A stretch of DNA of 64,000 nt from Gemmatimonadota bacterium (GTDB lineage Bacteria > Gemmatimonadota > Gemmatimonadetes > Gemmatimonadales > Gemmatimonadaceae), in assembly GCA_016182795.1 (NCBI GenBank), contig JACPFW010000030.1:1-64000 (forward strand), given 5' to 3'. The translations under genes were made by a program, and so were the position numbers. Shown one piece after another: positions 25,606 to 34,732 of this stretch (positions are counted from its first letter, which is position 1; each line of letters starts with the position of its first letter). The notes below the pieces were generated by a model. That model had not been told where the DNA came from. It was given only the letters and a program-made list of their open reading frames with translations, and searched no databases.

Positions 25606-26657
25606 TGCCGGGCGAACGAAAGCAGGTCGAGAATGGGAATGCCCACCGGCTGGCTGCGTCCCGTGCGCACTCGCGCGGTCACGAGCAGGCGCGTCAGCGA
25701 CTGCGTGGCGCGCGCCTCGGCGAGGAGCGACGGTGGGATGGCCAGATACAACAGCTGGTCTTCCGTGCCGGGTCCCTTGGCCAGAAAGTATGGCTCGTCA
25801 ATCGCCAGATCACGACGCAGCGGATCGGCGTACTGCAGCGCAAGCACCTGCACTTCCCAGCGTACCGTCTTGCCGCGTGTGCCCTCGGGGTCGGCGCGCA
25901 GATCGGCTGCGCTCAGCGACGCGCCGAAGGTGGAGTCGGCCGGCACCACATCGCGCTCGGGGACCCACACCTCGGTGCGCACCCGCACCCAGCCGCGCGA
26001 CCGCGCCAGCGGGATCACATACGTCCCGCCGCCAATTTGCCCCACGACGGCACCGTTGGGTGCATTGCGCGCCATGGTACTGCGCGCCACTCGCATGGCG
26101 CCGTCGGGGAGCAATTCGATGGCGGGCGCGGTGTCGGGCGCCGCCTTTTCTTCAGCCACAGGTGCCGGCGGCGGCGCCTTCTTGGCGGTCGGTTTCGGCG
26201 CGGCTTTCGCCGGCGGCTTGGCCGTCGCAGCCGGCGGCGCTTTCGCCTTGGCGGCCGTCGCAGGCAGCACCTTGGCGTCCACCCAGCCGCTGCGGCGCAC
26301 GTTGACCCACGACGTTCGCTTGCCGTCGGTGAACAGACCGGCGTTGGGTCGCACCTCGCCGAGGATCACACCCTTCATCGACGGCGCTGATCGCAGGCGC
26401 ATGGCAATGGCGCCCGTCAGGTGCGCGGGGAACGAATCGCGCGCGCCGCCGAGCCGGGTGCCGTCGAGCCATCCGCTGAACGTGATGTACACCGAGCCGC
26501 CGCGGGCGGCGCCGACCGTTACCGTCGTCCCCTCCTTGAGCAGGGCGACGACGTTTCCGCCGGGCGTGGCGCGCACGGCGGCGTCGGCAATGAGCGCGGT
26601 TTGCGCCGAGAGCGGCGCCGCGCAGAGCAGGAACAGGAGGGAACGAAGAAGTCGCAT
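25602..26657 (-). CDS. Secreted SH3-domain protein
   Basis: 351 residues. A signal peptide (MRLLRSLLFLLCAAPLSAQ) is followed by two or three bacterial SH3-like repeats (about residues 20-75, 80-130 and 185-235), joined by a Lys/Pro/Ala linker (residues 135-175). The C-terminal 100 residues are not recognised. Such SH3 repeats bind cell-wall peptides. It is the first gene of the transpeptidase operon and is divergent from gpmI. Confidence 0.75.
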   Translation of the reverse strand: MRLLRSLLFLLCAAPLSAQTALIADAAVRATPGGNVVALLKEGTTVTVGAARGGSVYITFSGWLDGTRLGGARDSFPAHLTGAIAMRLRSAPSMKGVILGEVRPNAGLFTDGKRTSWVNVRRSGWVDAKVLPATAAKAKAPPAATAKPPAKAAPKPTAKKAPPPAPVAEEKAAPDTAPAIELLPDGAMRVARSTMARNAPNGAVVGQIGGGTYVIPLARSRGWVRVRTEVWVPERDVVPADSTFGASLSAADLRADPEGTRGKTVRWEVQVLALQYADPLRRDLAIDEPYFLAKGPGTEDQLLYLAIPPSLLAEARATQSLTRLLVTARVRTGRSQPVGIPILDLLSFARQ

Positions 26658-26743
26658 CGCTGGTAGGGGGGCGTGACCGGGGCTAGTTTTCCCTGCGTAT
26701 TGCCCCCCGTCGAACTTATCACCCGTCTCGGAACTCAGCCAAG

Positions 26744-28291
26744 ATGACGCCCCGCACTGACCGTCCGGTCGTTCTCGTCGTGCTCGACGGATGGGGCTAC
26801 CGTGAAAGCACCGAAGGGAACGCCGTTCGCCTGGCCCAGACGCCCACGTGGGACAAGTTATGGGCCAAGGCGCCGCGCACCCTGCTCGACGCCTCCGGAC
26901 GCGCCGTCGGCCTCCCCGCCGGCCAGATGGGCAATAGCGAGGTCGGCCACCTGAACCTCGGCGCCGGCCGCGTGGTGATGCAGGATCTCGTGCGCGTCAC
27001 CGCCGCGGTGGAGGACGGGACCTTCTTCCAGAACCCCGCCTTCGTCGCCGCCTGCGCGCAGGTGAAGCGGAGCGGCGGCACGCTGCACCTCATGGGGCTC
27101 GTGGGCGACGGCGGCGTGCATGCCCATCAGGAGCACGCCATCGCCCTGGTGGACCTGGCGCAGAAGCACGGCATCAGCAAGGTGGCCCTGCACTGCCTGC
27201 TCGACGGGCGCGACACGCTGCCCACGAGCGCGCTCGAGTTCACGCGCGCGCTGCAGCAGCGCACGGCCGGGCGTGCGCGCATCGCGAGCATCGGCGGTCG
27301 CTACTACGGTATGGACCGCGACCAACGCTGGCAGCGCATTGAGCCGTGGTACCGCGCGGCCGTGCAGGGCGTGGGCCCAGCGGCCACCGACCCGCTGGCG
27401 TTCATCAAGGCCAACTACGAGCGCAACGTCACCGACGAGTTCATGGAGCCGGCGGTCATCGTCGGCGCCGACGGCGCGGCCGTGGCCCCGATGCGTGACG
27501 GCGACGCACTGATCACGTGGAACTTCCGGTCGGATCGCATGCGGCAGATCACCCGCGCGATCAAGATCGACGGCTTCAGCGGGTTCGAGACCGGCGCCCG
27601 GCCGCAGCTGTACGTCGCCTGCATGACGCAGTACGACCAGACGTTCGGCCTGCCCGTCGCGTTCGAGCCGTTTTCGATGGCGAAGATCGTCGCCGAGGTG
27701 CTGCAGGAGCACGGCCTGACGACCCTGCGCACCGCCGAGACGGAAAAATACCCGCACGTCACCTACTTCTTTAACGGCGGCAACGAAGTACCGTACAAGG
27801 GAGAGGAGCGCATTCTGGTGCCGAGCCAGAAGGTGGCCACATACGATTTGATGCCCGAGATGAGCGCACCGGGCATTACCGACGTGCTGTGCCAGGCCAT
27901 CGAGGAGAAGCGGCATCCGTACACGCTGTGCAACTACGCGAACGGCGACATGGTGGGGCACAGCGGCAATCTCGAAGCGACGATCAAGGCGTGCGAGGTG
28001 GTGGACCAGCAGCTCACCCGCGTGGTGGCGAGCGCGGAGAAGGCCGGAGCGCGGCTGCTCATCACCGCCGATCACGGCAATTGCGAGATGATGTTCGACC
28101 CGGCAACCGGCGGCCCGCACACGGCGCACACGACCAATCCGGTGCCGTTGGTGTACGTGGATGGCGGGGAAGCGGTGGCGCTGCGCACGGGCGGCGCGCT
28201 CTGTGATGTGGGACCGACCGTGCTCGGCATGCTGGGGGTGCCCCAGCCGCCGCAGATGACTGGCCACGACCTTCGAATCCTGGGAGCTTGA
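26744..28291 (+). CDS. gpmI: Cofactor-independent phosphoglycerate mutase
   Basis: 515 residues, full length. The metal ligands and catalytic residues are all visible: VVLDGWG (residues 10-16), GQMGNSEVGHLN with the phosphoserine nucleophile, GDGGVHAH, LLDGRDT, FRSDRMRQ, DHGNCEMM and HTAHTTNPVP. It interconverts 3- and 2-phosphoglycerate in glycolysis and gluconeogenesis using Mn2+ without bisphosphoglycerate. It is followed after one base by an unrelated secreted protein gene. Confidence 0.97.
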   Translation: MTPRTDRPVVLVVLDGWGYRESTEGNAVRLAQTPTWDKLWAKAPRTLLDASGRAVGLPAGQMGNSEVGHLNLGAGRVVMQDLVRVTAAVEDGTFFQNPAFVAACAQVKRSGGTLHLMGLVGDGGVHAHQEHAIALVDLAQKHGISKVALHCLLDGRDTLPTSALEFTRALQQRTAGRARIASIGGRYYGMDRDQRWQRIEPWYRAAVQGVGPAATDPLAFIKANYERNVTDEFMEPAVIVGADGAAVAPMRDGDALITWNFRSDRMRQITRAIKIDGFSGFETGARPQLYVACMTQYDQTFGLPVAFEPFSMAKIVAEVLQEHGLTTLRTAETEKYPHVTYFFNGGNEVPYKGEERILVPSQKVATYDLMPEMSAPGITDVLCQAIEEKRHPYTLCNYANGDMVGHSGNLEATIKACEVVDQQLTRVVASAEKAGARLLITADHGNCEMMFDPATGGPHTAHTTNPVPLVYVDGGEAVALRTGGALCDVGPTVLGMLGVPQPPQMTGHDLRILGA

Positions 28292-28292
28292 C

Positions 28293-28982
28293 GTGACGCG
28301 ACTCCGCGCCGCGCTGTTTGCGCTAATCTTGGCAGCCGCCCCCGCGGCCGCGCAGGTGGGGTATGAACCCGCCAAGAGTCCCTACAGCGACCTGCCGTGG
28401 TCGCAGTCGGTGGCGTTCTTCGCCGGCGGGTTCAACACCGAGACCGATCCGGCACGCGTTGGCCCGCAGCCGGGGTGGCTGGCTGGCGTGCGCTACGACT
28501 TGCGCATCGGCGGCCCCGTGGCGCTGGTCGGGCGCATCACTACCGGACCGACGACGCACCGCGTCATCGCACCGCTCAACCCGATCGCGTCGCGCGTCGT
28601 CGGCAGCAAGGACAGTCAGCTGCTGGCGGCGGATCTGGGCATCGCATTGAATCTCACCGGGCAAAAGAGCTGGCACCACGTGGTGCCGGTGCTCTCCAGC
28701 GGCGTCGGCGTGGTTACGGACTTCAACGGCGATCCCGACGCCGGCGGGTATCGGTTCGGCACGCGCTTCATGTTCACCACGGGCGTCGGCCTGCGCTACC
28801 ACACGCAGGGGCGGTGGGAGCCGCGCGTGGACTTCACGAACTACCTGTGGCAGATCCAGTATCCGACGGAGTATCGCAGCCAGCCGTCGGATGGCAGCGA
28901 CCCGGTGCTCTCCCGCAAGCAGGCGCCCTGGCTCGGGAACCATCTCTGGTCGCTGGGCCTCAGCTACCACCTCTTCCGCTGA
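28293..28982 (+). CDS. Secreted outer-membrane beta-barrel-like protein
   Basis: 229 residues from a GTG. A signal peptide (residues 1-22, ending PAAAQ) is followed by alternating hydrophobic/polar strands and a C-terminal aromatic end (SLGLSYHLFR) typical of outer-membrane barrels. No named family was recognised. It is one base from gpmI and four from the pterin synthase gene, so it is probably co-transcribed with both. Confidence 0.65.
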   Translation: MTRLRAALFALILAAAPAAAQVGYEPAKSPYSDLPWSQSVAFFAGGFNTETDPARVGPQPGWLAGVRYDLRIGGPVALVGRITTGPTTHRVIAPLNPIASRVVGSKDSQLLAADLGIALNLTGQKSWHHVVPVLSSGVGVVTDFNGDPDAGGYRFGTRFMFTTGVGLRYHTQGRWEPRVDFTNYLWQIQYPTEYRSQPSDGSDPVLSRKQAPWLGNHLWSLGLSYHLFR

Positions 28983-28986
28983 TCGC

Positions 28987-29409
28987 GTGCCGCGCCTCGC
29001 GCTGACGCGCCGCGTCACCTTCGCCGCCGCCCACCGCTACCGGCGGCCGGAGTGGAGCGAGGAGCGCAACTTTGCGGTGTTCGGCAAGTGCTCGCGCGAG
29101 CCGTGGCACGGCCACACCTACACGTGTGACGTCACGGTCAGCGGCGCGCTGGATCCGGTGACCGGCTTCGTAGTCGACCTCGCCCTGCTCGATGAGATCC
29201 TGGAGCGCGAGGTGATGGCGCGGTTTGATCATCGCACGATCAACACCGACATCCCGGAGTTCGCCGACGGCCTGCTGATTCCGAGCTGCGAAAACGTGTC
29301 GGCCTTCATCGCCGAACGCGTGCAGACCGCGCTCGGCGAGCGCGCCCGCGTCACGCGCGTCTGGCTGTCGGAGAGCCCGACGCTGTGGGCTGAGTGGACG
29401 GCCGACTGA
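28987..29409 (+). CDS. 6-pyruvoyl-tetrahydropterin synthase / QueD family
   Basis: 140 residues from a GTG placed 4 bases after the previous stop. Zinc ligands and active-site residues: TFAAAHRY (first His), KCSREPWHGHTY (catalytic Cys and the His-x-His pair), FDHRTIN and the final Glu in WLSESPT. It belongs to the PTPS/QueD fold, making 6-carboxytetrahydropterin for queuosine or a related pterin. No other queuosine gene is nearby. The next genes make molybdopterin cofactor, so a pterin link is possible but unproven. Confidence 0.85.
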   Translation: MPRLALTRRVTFAAAHRYRRPEWSEERNFAVFGKCSREPWHGHTYTCDVTVSGALDPVTGFVVDLALLDEILEREVMARFDHRTINTDIPEFADGLLIPSCENVSAFIAERVQTALGERARVTRVWLSESPTLWAEWTAD

Positions 29410-29425
29410 CCCCGGAGCGCACGCG

Positions 29426-30142
29426 ATGACGCGACACGATGCCGTCGAGGAAGCGGCCGTCTGGCTCGAGGTGAACGGCGAGAGCGCCGTCACCTGGATG
29501 TGCACCCCCGACCAGCTCCCCGAACTCGTCACGGGCTGGCTGTATGGCGAGGGATACATCGATTCCCTCGCCGACCTGCAGTCGCTCCGCCCCTGCGCCC
29601 TCGAGCTGGGCTTCTGGGCCAAGGTACCGCGCGAACGGTACGAGACCGTGGAGGGGACGGAACGCCGCCGCGTGCTCGCCAGCGGCTGCGGCGCCGTCAC
29701 CACCATCCTCGGCTCGCTCTCCAACGTGCCACGGCGCACCACGCCGCCGGTGATTCCCGATCTCGCTCACACGCGCAAGCTCTTCAAGGAGCTGTTCGCC
29801 AAAGGGGTGCGGTACAGCGACACGGGCGGCATCCACGCCGCCGCGCTCACCGACGGCGAGACGCTGCTGGCGCACGCCGAGGACATCGGCCGCCACAACG
29901 CGGTCGACAAAGTGCTGGGCGCAATGCTCATGGCGGGGCGCCGCCCCGACGACCTCACGCTCCTCGTCACCGGGCGCATCTCCGGCGAACTCGCCTTCAA
30001 GGCGGCGCGGGCGCGGCTCGCGGTGGTGGCGACGCCCAGCGTGCCGAGCACATTGGCGGTGGACATTGCCGCCGCCGCCGGGATGGCGCTGGTGGGTCGC
30101 GCCGTTTCGGGCGAGCCGCAAGTGTGGATGGCGGGCGCGTGA
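29426..30142 (+). CDS. fdhD: FdhD-type sulfurtransferase for molybdoenzyme maturation
   Basis: 238 residues. Family motifs: LVTGWLYGEGYI near residue 35, a loop Cys in ASGCGAV, GGIHAAAL, EDIGRHNAVDK and TGRISGELAFKAARA. FdhD passes sulfur to the molybdenum cofactor of formate dehydrogenases. The usual C-x2-C loop has only its first Cys here, and the N-terminus is shorter than in E. coli. It leads the molybdenum-cofactor gene run. No formate dehydrogenase lies in the window. Confidence 0.9.
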   Translation: MTRHDAVEEAAVWLEVNGESAVTWMCTPDQLPELVTGWLYGEGYIDSLADLQSLRPCALELGFWAKVPRERYETVEGTERRRVLASGCGAVTTILGSLSNVPRRTTPPVIPDLAHTRKLFKELFAKGVRYSDTGGIHAAALTDGETLLAHAEDIGRHNAVDKVLGAMLMAGRRPDDLTLLVTGRISGELAFKAARARLAVVATPSVPSTLAVDIAAAAGMALVGRAVSGEPQVWMAGA

Positions 30143-30161
30143 TGACACGCGGCGGCCGGCG

Positions 30162-30761
30162 ATGACGGGCGCACTTCCGTGCGTCGGCGTGATCCTCGCC
30201 GGCGGCGCGGCGTCGCGCTTTGGCGGTGAGCCCAAGGGTCTGCGCGTCGTCGACGGTCGGCGCATCATCGACCGCGTCGCGTCCGTGCTGCGTCCGCTCA
30301 CCGACGAGCTGCTGCTCGTGGCCAATCATCCCGACGCGCCGACCTGGCTGCCGGGCATTCGCACGGAATCCGACGTGCGGCGCGGCGACGGGGCGCTCGG
30401 CGGACTCCACGCCGCGCTCACGCACGCGGGGGGCCGCGCCGTGCTCGTAGTCGCATGGGACATGCCGTATGCGAGCGAGGGACTGCTGCGCGCGCTGCGC
30501 GCGCTGGGTGAACGAGACGCCGACGCCGCAGTGCCCGAGAGCGAGACCTCGGGGCGCGGCGTCGAACCGCTGTGCGCCTGGTACGCGCCGGCGTGCCTCG
30601 CCGCCATCGAACGGCGGCTCAACGCCGGCGACCGGCGCGTGGTCTCGTTCTTCGACGACGTGCGCGTGGCCCACCTGCCGGCCGCCGAGGTGTCGCAGTG
30701 GGGAGATCCGGCGCGCATCTTTTTCAATGTGAATTCTCCGGACGACCTTCCGCCGGGCTGA
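30162..30761 (+). CDS. mobA: Molybdenum cofactor guanylyltransferase
   Basis: 199 residues. The nucleotidyltransferase signature is at the N-terminus (VILAGGAASRFGGEPKGL, residues 9-26) and AWDMPYAS carries a metal Asp. It transfers GMP to molybdopterin to make the bis-MGD cofactor in the cytosol. The ATG at 30162 begins the domain directly. The gap to mobB is 4 bases. Confidence 0.92.
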   Translation: MTGALPCVGVILAGGAASRFGGEPKGLRVVDGRRIIDRVASVLRPLTDELLLVANHPDAPTWLPGIRTESDVRRGDGALGGLHAALTHAGGRAVLVVAWDMPYASEGLLRALRALGERDADAAVPESETSGRGVEPLCAWYAPACLAAIERRLNAGDRRVVSFFDDVRVAHLPAAEVSQWGDPARIFFNVNSPDDLPPG

Positions 30762-30765
30762 CGCC

Positions 30766-31296
30766 ATGACGCCACCGCTCCTCTCGATCACGGGCAAGAA
30801 GAACTCGGGCAAGACCACGCTGGTGGTGCGCCTCGCTGACGCGCTCACGCGCCGCGGCGTGCGCGTGATGACCATCAAGCACGGGTCGCACACGTTCAAC
30901 ATGGACCCGGTGAACACCGACACGTACCGCCACTATCACGAAGGGCAGGCCGAGCGCGTGGCGATGATCTCACCCGACAAGTTCGCGCTGGTCGAGCGCT
31001 GGGAGCAGCCGCTGACGCCGGAGCAGGTGGCCGCGCGGCACATGGCCGACGCCGACCTCGTGCTCTGCGAAGGATTCAAGGCGACCGACCTGCCGAAGGT
31101 GGAGGTCTTCCGCCGCGCGGCGCACGCGGAGCCGCTGTACGATCCGGCCCTCGCCAACGCCGCCGCATGGCGCGCGATGGTGACTGACGGGCCGATCGAC
31201 AACCTGCCCTTCCCCGTCTTCCGCCTCGATCGCGACGGCTGGCTGCCGGCGCTCGCCGACTGGGTCGAACTGCACTTCGTCTCGCGCAGGGGCTGA
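30766..31296 (+). CDS. mobB: Molybdopterin-guanine dinucleotide biosynthesis adaptor protein
   Basis: 176 residues. A Walker A at the N-terminus (ITGKKNSGKTTLVVRL, residues 6-21) is followed by the family motifs TIKHGSH and LCEGFKATDLPKVEV. MobB is a GTP-binding helper of MobA. It is tightly packed between mobA and dacB. Confidence 0.93.
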   Translation: MTPPLLSITGKKNSGKTTLVVRLADALTRRGVRVMTIKHGSHTFNMDPVNTDTYRHYHEGQAERVAMISPDKFALVERWEQPLTPEQVAARHMADADLVLCEGFKATDLPKVEVFRRAAHAEPLYDPALANAAAWRAMVTDGPIDNLPFPVFRLDRDGWLPALADWVELHFVSRRG

Positions 31297-31299
31297 CCG

Positions 31300-32793
31300 A
31301 TGCGCCGTCTCGTTCTGTTTGGCAGTGCCCTCGCCGCCGCGTGCGGCGCGTGGGGCGGTCCGTCGCGGCCGTCGCCAAGCGGTGAGCGCGCCGCGTTCCG
31401 CCGCGCGGTGGATTCGATGGTCGCGCAGCCCGTGTTCCGCAATGCGAACTGGGGCATCGTCGTGGTCGACCCAGCTCGCGGCGACACGCTCTACTCGCAC
31501 AATGCGGGCAAGCTGTTCATGCCCGCGTCCAATCAGAAGATCCTGACCGGCGCCACCGCGCTCAACCAGCTCGGCGCCGAGTTCCGCTTCCGCACCGACT
31601 TCGCCGCCAACGGCGCGTTGGTGAACGGCTCGCTGCGCGGCGACCTCGTCGTCATCGGCCGCGGCGATCCGACATTCAGCGACGCCGCGTTCGGCGACGC
31701 CATGAAGCCGCTGCGCGCCGCGGCCGATTCGCTCTCGGCGCGTGGAGTGCGCGAGATCGCCGGCGCGCTCGTGCGCGGCGGCGATGCCTTCCCCGACTCG
31801 ACGCTCGGGTTCGGCTGGGCGTGGGACGACCTCGACTACGACTACTCGGCCGGCGTCGATGAGCTGTTCTTCAACGAGGGCTTCGCCCGCGTCACCGTGC
31901 TCGCGTCACCGACCGCCGGCGGCCCAGCCACGGCGCGCACCGCGCCGGCGCGTACGGTGCCGCGCATCGGCCGCGTTTCCGTGGTGACCGGCGGGATGAT
32001 GGACCCCGAAGCACGCCAGGCGAATCGCGTGATGTGGGAGACCGACATTCGCGGCCCGCGGCCGCTGCTGAACCTTTCGGGTTTCGTGAAGATGCGCGAC
32101 AGCAGCCGTGTGTCGGTAGCCATTCGCAATCCGGCGCAGGCGTGGCTCGACGCGTTCGCCGAGGCACTCGCCGACCGCGGGATTGTCGTGCGCGGCAATG
32201 TGATCACCGAGCCCGCTGCGGACACCGCCGGCCTCACGCATCTGTTCACCCTGCGGTCGCCGCCGCTGCGCACGATTCTGCCGCTGTTTGAGAAACCCTC
32301 TCAGAATCAGATTGGCGAGATCCTGTTTCGCACGCTCGGCCTCGAGAAGACCGGCGTCGGCACGCCCGACAGCGGACGTCGCGTGGTGCAGCGCCAACTC
32401 ACCGCCTGGGGGGCCGACACGGCGGGGCACGCGGTGCGCGACGGCAGCGGCCTGTCGCGTCACGATTACGTGACGCCCGAGACGATCGTGCGCGTGCTCG
32501 ATGCCATGCGCAAACACGCCGACTTTACGGCGTTCTACAACGCGTTCCCCATCGGCGGCGTCGATGGCACCATTGCGTCGCGGATGCGCGGGACGCCGGC
32601 GCAGGGGAACGTGCACGCCAAGACGGGCACCGTCGATAAGGCGCGCAGCCTCTCCGGCTACGTCACCGCGCCCGACGGCCGGCTTCTGCTGTTCAGCTTC
32701 CTGTGCAACAACTTCACCGTGCCCAACAGCGCCGTGGAGGCCGTGCAGGATGCCATCCTCGTCCGGCTCGCGTCGCCGGGCGCGCCGCGGTAG
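31300..32793 (+). CDS. dacB: D-alanyl-D-alanine carboxypeptidase/endopeptidase (PBP4, S13 family)
   Basis: 497 residues with an N-terminal signal segment. The three penicillin-binding motifs are present: S-x-x-K in MPASNQKILTG (about residue 70), S-x-N in PSQNQIGEIL (about residue 330) and HAKTGTVDKA (about residue 440). It trims or cuts peptidoglycan peptides in the periplasm. It sits oddly inside the molybdenum-cofactor operon, 3 bases after mobB and 5 before moeA, so it is probably co-transcribed without a functional link. Confidence 0.93.
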   Translation: MRRLVLFGSALAAACGAWGGPSRPSPSGERAAFRRAVDSMVAQPVFRNANWGIVVVDPARGDTLYSHNAGKLFMPASNQKILTGATALNQLGAEFRFRTDFAANGALVNGSLRGDLVVIGRGDPTFSDAAFGDAMKPLRAAADSLSARGVREIAGALVRGGDAFPDSTLGFGWAWDDLDYDYSAGVDELFFNEGFARVTVLASPTAGGPATARTAPARTVPRIGRVSVVTGGMMDPEARQANRVMWETDIRGPRPLLNLSGFVKMRDSSRVSVAIRNPAQAWLDAFAEALADRGIVVRGNVITEPAADTAGLTHLFTLRSPPLRTILPLFEKPSQNQIGEILFRTLGLEKTGVGTPDSGRRVVQRQLTAWGADTAGHAVRDGSGLSRHDYVTPETIVRVLDAMRKHADFTAFYNAFPIGGVDGTIASRMRGTPAQGNVHAKTGTVDKARSLSGYVTAPDGRLLLFSFLCNNFTVPNSAVEAVQDAILVRLASPGAPR

Positions 32794-32798
32794 CGCGA

Positions 32799-34055
32799 AT
32801 GCTCAGCGTCGCGGAAGCGGTCGCGCGGGTCGTTGGCGACGTCACCGTACTCGGTGACGAGCGGGTGCCCCTGCTCGACGCCGCGGGGCGCGTGCTCGCC
32901 GCGGATGTGCGCGCGAGCTACACGCTCCCGGCGTGCGACAACTCGGCGATGGACGGCTATGCGGTGAAGTCGTCGGAGCTGGCCGGCGCGAGCGCCGAGT
33001 CGCCGCGCCAGTTTCGCGTGGTGGAGACCGTCGCTGCCGGCCGGTTCCCGACGCGCCCCATTGAACCGGGCGAGGCGACCCGCATCATGACCGGCGCGCC
33101 ACTGCCGATGGGCGCCGACACCGTGGTCCGCGTGGAAGACACCGATGGCGGCGTCGCGGCGGTGCGCGCGCTGAATGATCGCGACTGCGGCAAGAATGTG
33201 AGGCCGCGCGGCGAGGATTTTCGCGCCGGCGACATTGTGCTCGCGGCCGGCGAGCCGATTGGCGCGGCACAGGTCGGCGTGCTCGCCTCGCTCGGCGTGG
33301 CGCAGGTGCCGGTGCACCGCGCGCCGCGCGTGGCGATACTCGGGTCCGGCGACGAGTTGGTGGACCTCGACCAGTTCGACCGCGTCGTGGCCGGCGAGAA
33401 GATCGTTGCCTCCAACAGCTACACGCTGCACACCCTTGTTCGCGCCGCCGGCGGCGTGCCGGTGCCGCTCGGCAATGCGCTCGACACGCCCGAGTCGATG
33501 CGCGAGATCTTCTCTCGCGCTGTCGACGCCAGGCCTGACCTGATCATCAGTTCGGCCGGCATTTCCGTGGGCGAGTTCGACTACACGCGCGACGCACTCG
33601 GCAGCCTCGGCGCCGATCTCAAGTTCTGGAAGGTGCGCATGCGCCCGGGCGCGCCAATCGGCTTCGGCAGCATCGCCGGCATTCCATGGATTGGCCTCCC
33701 CGGCAACCCGGTGTCGGTGATGGTGACGTTTGAACTCTTCGCACGCCCGGCGATTCTGCGGATGCTCGGACATGCACGGCTGCATCGGCGCCCTCTGCCC
33801 GTAACGCTGGAGGAGCCCGTGAAGATAGGCGCGCGCCTCACGCATTTCCTGCGCGCCATCGTGACGTCGCAGCCCTCCGGCGCGCTCACCGCGCGGCTGA
33901 CCGGCCCGCAGGGATCGGGGATTCTCACGTCGATGGCGCGCGCCAATGCCCTGCTCATCGTCCCCGAGGACCGTGCGTCGAGCGCGGCCGGCGACACGCT
34001 GTCGGCGCTGCTCCTTTCGCCGAGCGCCCAGCTCGCCGAGCGCTTCGCGCTGTGA
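32799..34055 (+). CDS. moeA: Molybdopterin molybdenumtransferase
   Basis: 418 residues, full length for MoeA. Motifs: CDNSAMDGYAV (residues 46-56), RIMTGAPLPMGADTVVRVED, the MoCF-like SSAGISVGEFDYTRDAL and LPGNPVSVMV. It inserts molybdate into adenylated molybdopterin. The start ATG is 5 bases past dacB, and the stop overlaps the next gene's GTG start (GTGA). Confidence 0.95.
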   Translation: MLSVAEAVARVVGDVTVLGDERVPLLDAAGRVLAADVRASYTLPACDNSAMDGYAVKSSELAGASAESPRQFRVVETVAAGRFPTRPIEPGEATRIMTGAPLPMGADTVVRVEDTDGGVAAVRALNDRDCGKNVRPRGEDFRAGDIVLAAGEPIGAAQVGVLASLGVAQVPVHRAPRVAILGSGDELVDLDQFDRVVAGEKIVASNSYTLHTLVRAAGGVPVPLGNALDTPESMREIFSRAVDARPDLIISSAGISVGEFDYTRDALGSLGADLKFWKVRMRPGAPIGFGSIAGIPWIGLPGNPVSVMVTFELFARPAILRMLGHARLHRRPLPVTLEEPVKIGARLTHFLRAIVTSQPSGALTARLTGPQGSGILTSMARANALLIVPEDRASSAAGDTLSALLLSPSAQLAERFAL

Positions 34056-34732
34056 CCGCGGCGCCGCCCCTCGCCCCCGAGCTGGCCGCGCTCGAGGATC
34101 GCTTCGTGTTGCAGGAGCGCGAAGTGGCCGTTGGCGATCGCGAGTGGCGGCTCGACCGGCCGCGCAGCGCGGAGGAGTTGATCAACGAGGCCGAGTTCGA
34201 GCACGACGAGCGCCTCCCCTACTGGGCCGATCTGTGGCCGTCGGCCATTGTCCTCGCGCGCGTGGTGGCCGCGCTCGACGGCACGGGGCGCCGGGCAATC
34301 GAATTTGGCGCCGGACTCGGCCTCCCGGCGCTCGCGGCGGCTGGCGCCGGTTTCGACGTCACCGCCACCGACTACTACGCCGACGCGCTGCTGTTCGCAC
34401 GCCGCAATGCGCTGTTTAATCTGGGACGCGACATTCGCACCCGATTGCTCGACTGGCGCACGCCGCCCGATGACGTTGGGCGCTTTGACCTCGTGCTGGC
34501 GGCCGATGTACTGTATGAGAGGCCGTATGCCCCGCTCGTGGCGCGGGCCGTCGTCCATGCACTCGCGCCGGACGGCGTGGGCTTGATCGCCGACCCCGGA
34601 CGCGTGGCGCTCAATGCCTGCCTCGACGAGTGTCGGGTGCTCGGCGCGACGGTGCGTGAACGGTGCGCGGAACGGCACGAGGACGGAGCGGCGAAGCATA
34701 CGATCACCATTTACGAGGTGCGGCTCGGGTGA
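34052..34732 (+). CDS. Class I SAM methyltransferase, protein-lysine type (family 16-like)
   Basis: 226 residues starting at GTG overlapping the moeA stop. Motif I is AIEFGAGLGLPALAAA (residues 89-104). The PYWADLWPSA motif before it and ADVLYERPY after it are typical of the family-16 lysine methyltransferases (METTL21/ETFKMT-like). A protein substrate is likely but cannot be named. EtfAB, a known target of one eukaryotic branch, is encoded 6 kb away, which is only suggestive. Confidence 0.72.
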   Translation: MTAAPPLAPELAALEDRFVLQEREVAVGDREWRLDRPRSAEELINEAEFEHDERLPYWADLWPSAIVLARVVAALDGTGRRAIEFGAGLGLPALAAAGAGFDVTATDYYADALLFARRNALFNLGRDIRTRLLDWRTPPDDVGRFDLVLAADVLYERPYAPLVARAVVHALAPDGVGLIADPGRVALNACLDECRVLGATVRERCAERHEDGAAKHTITIYEVRLG

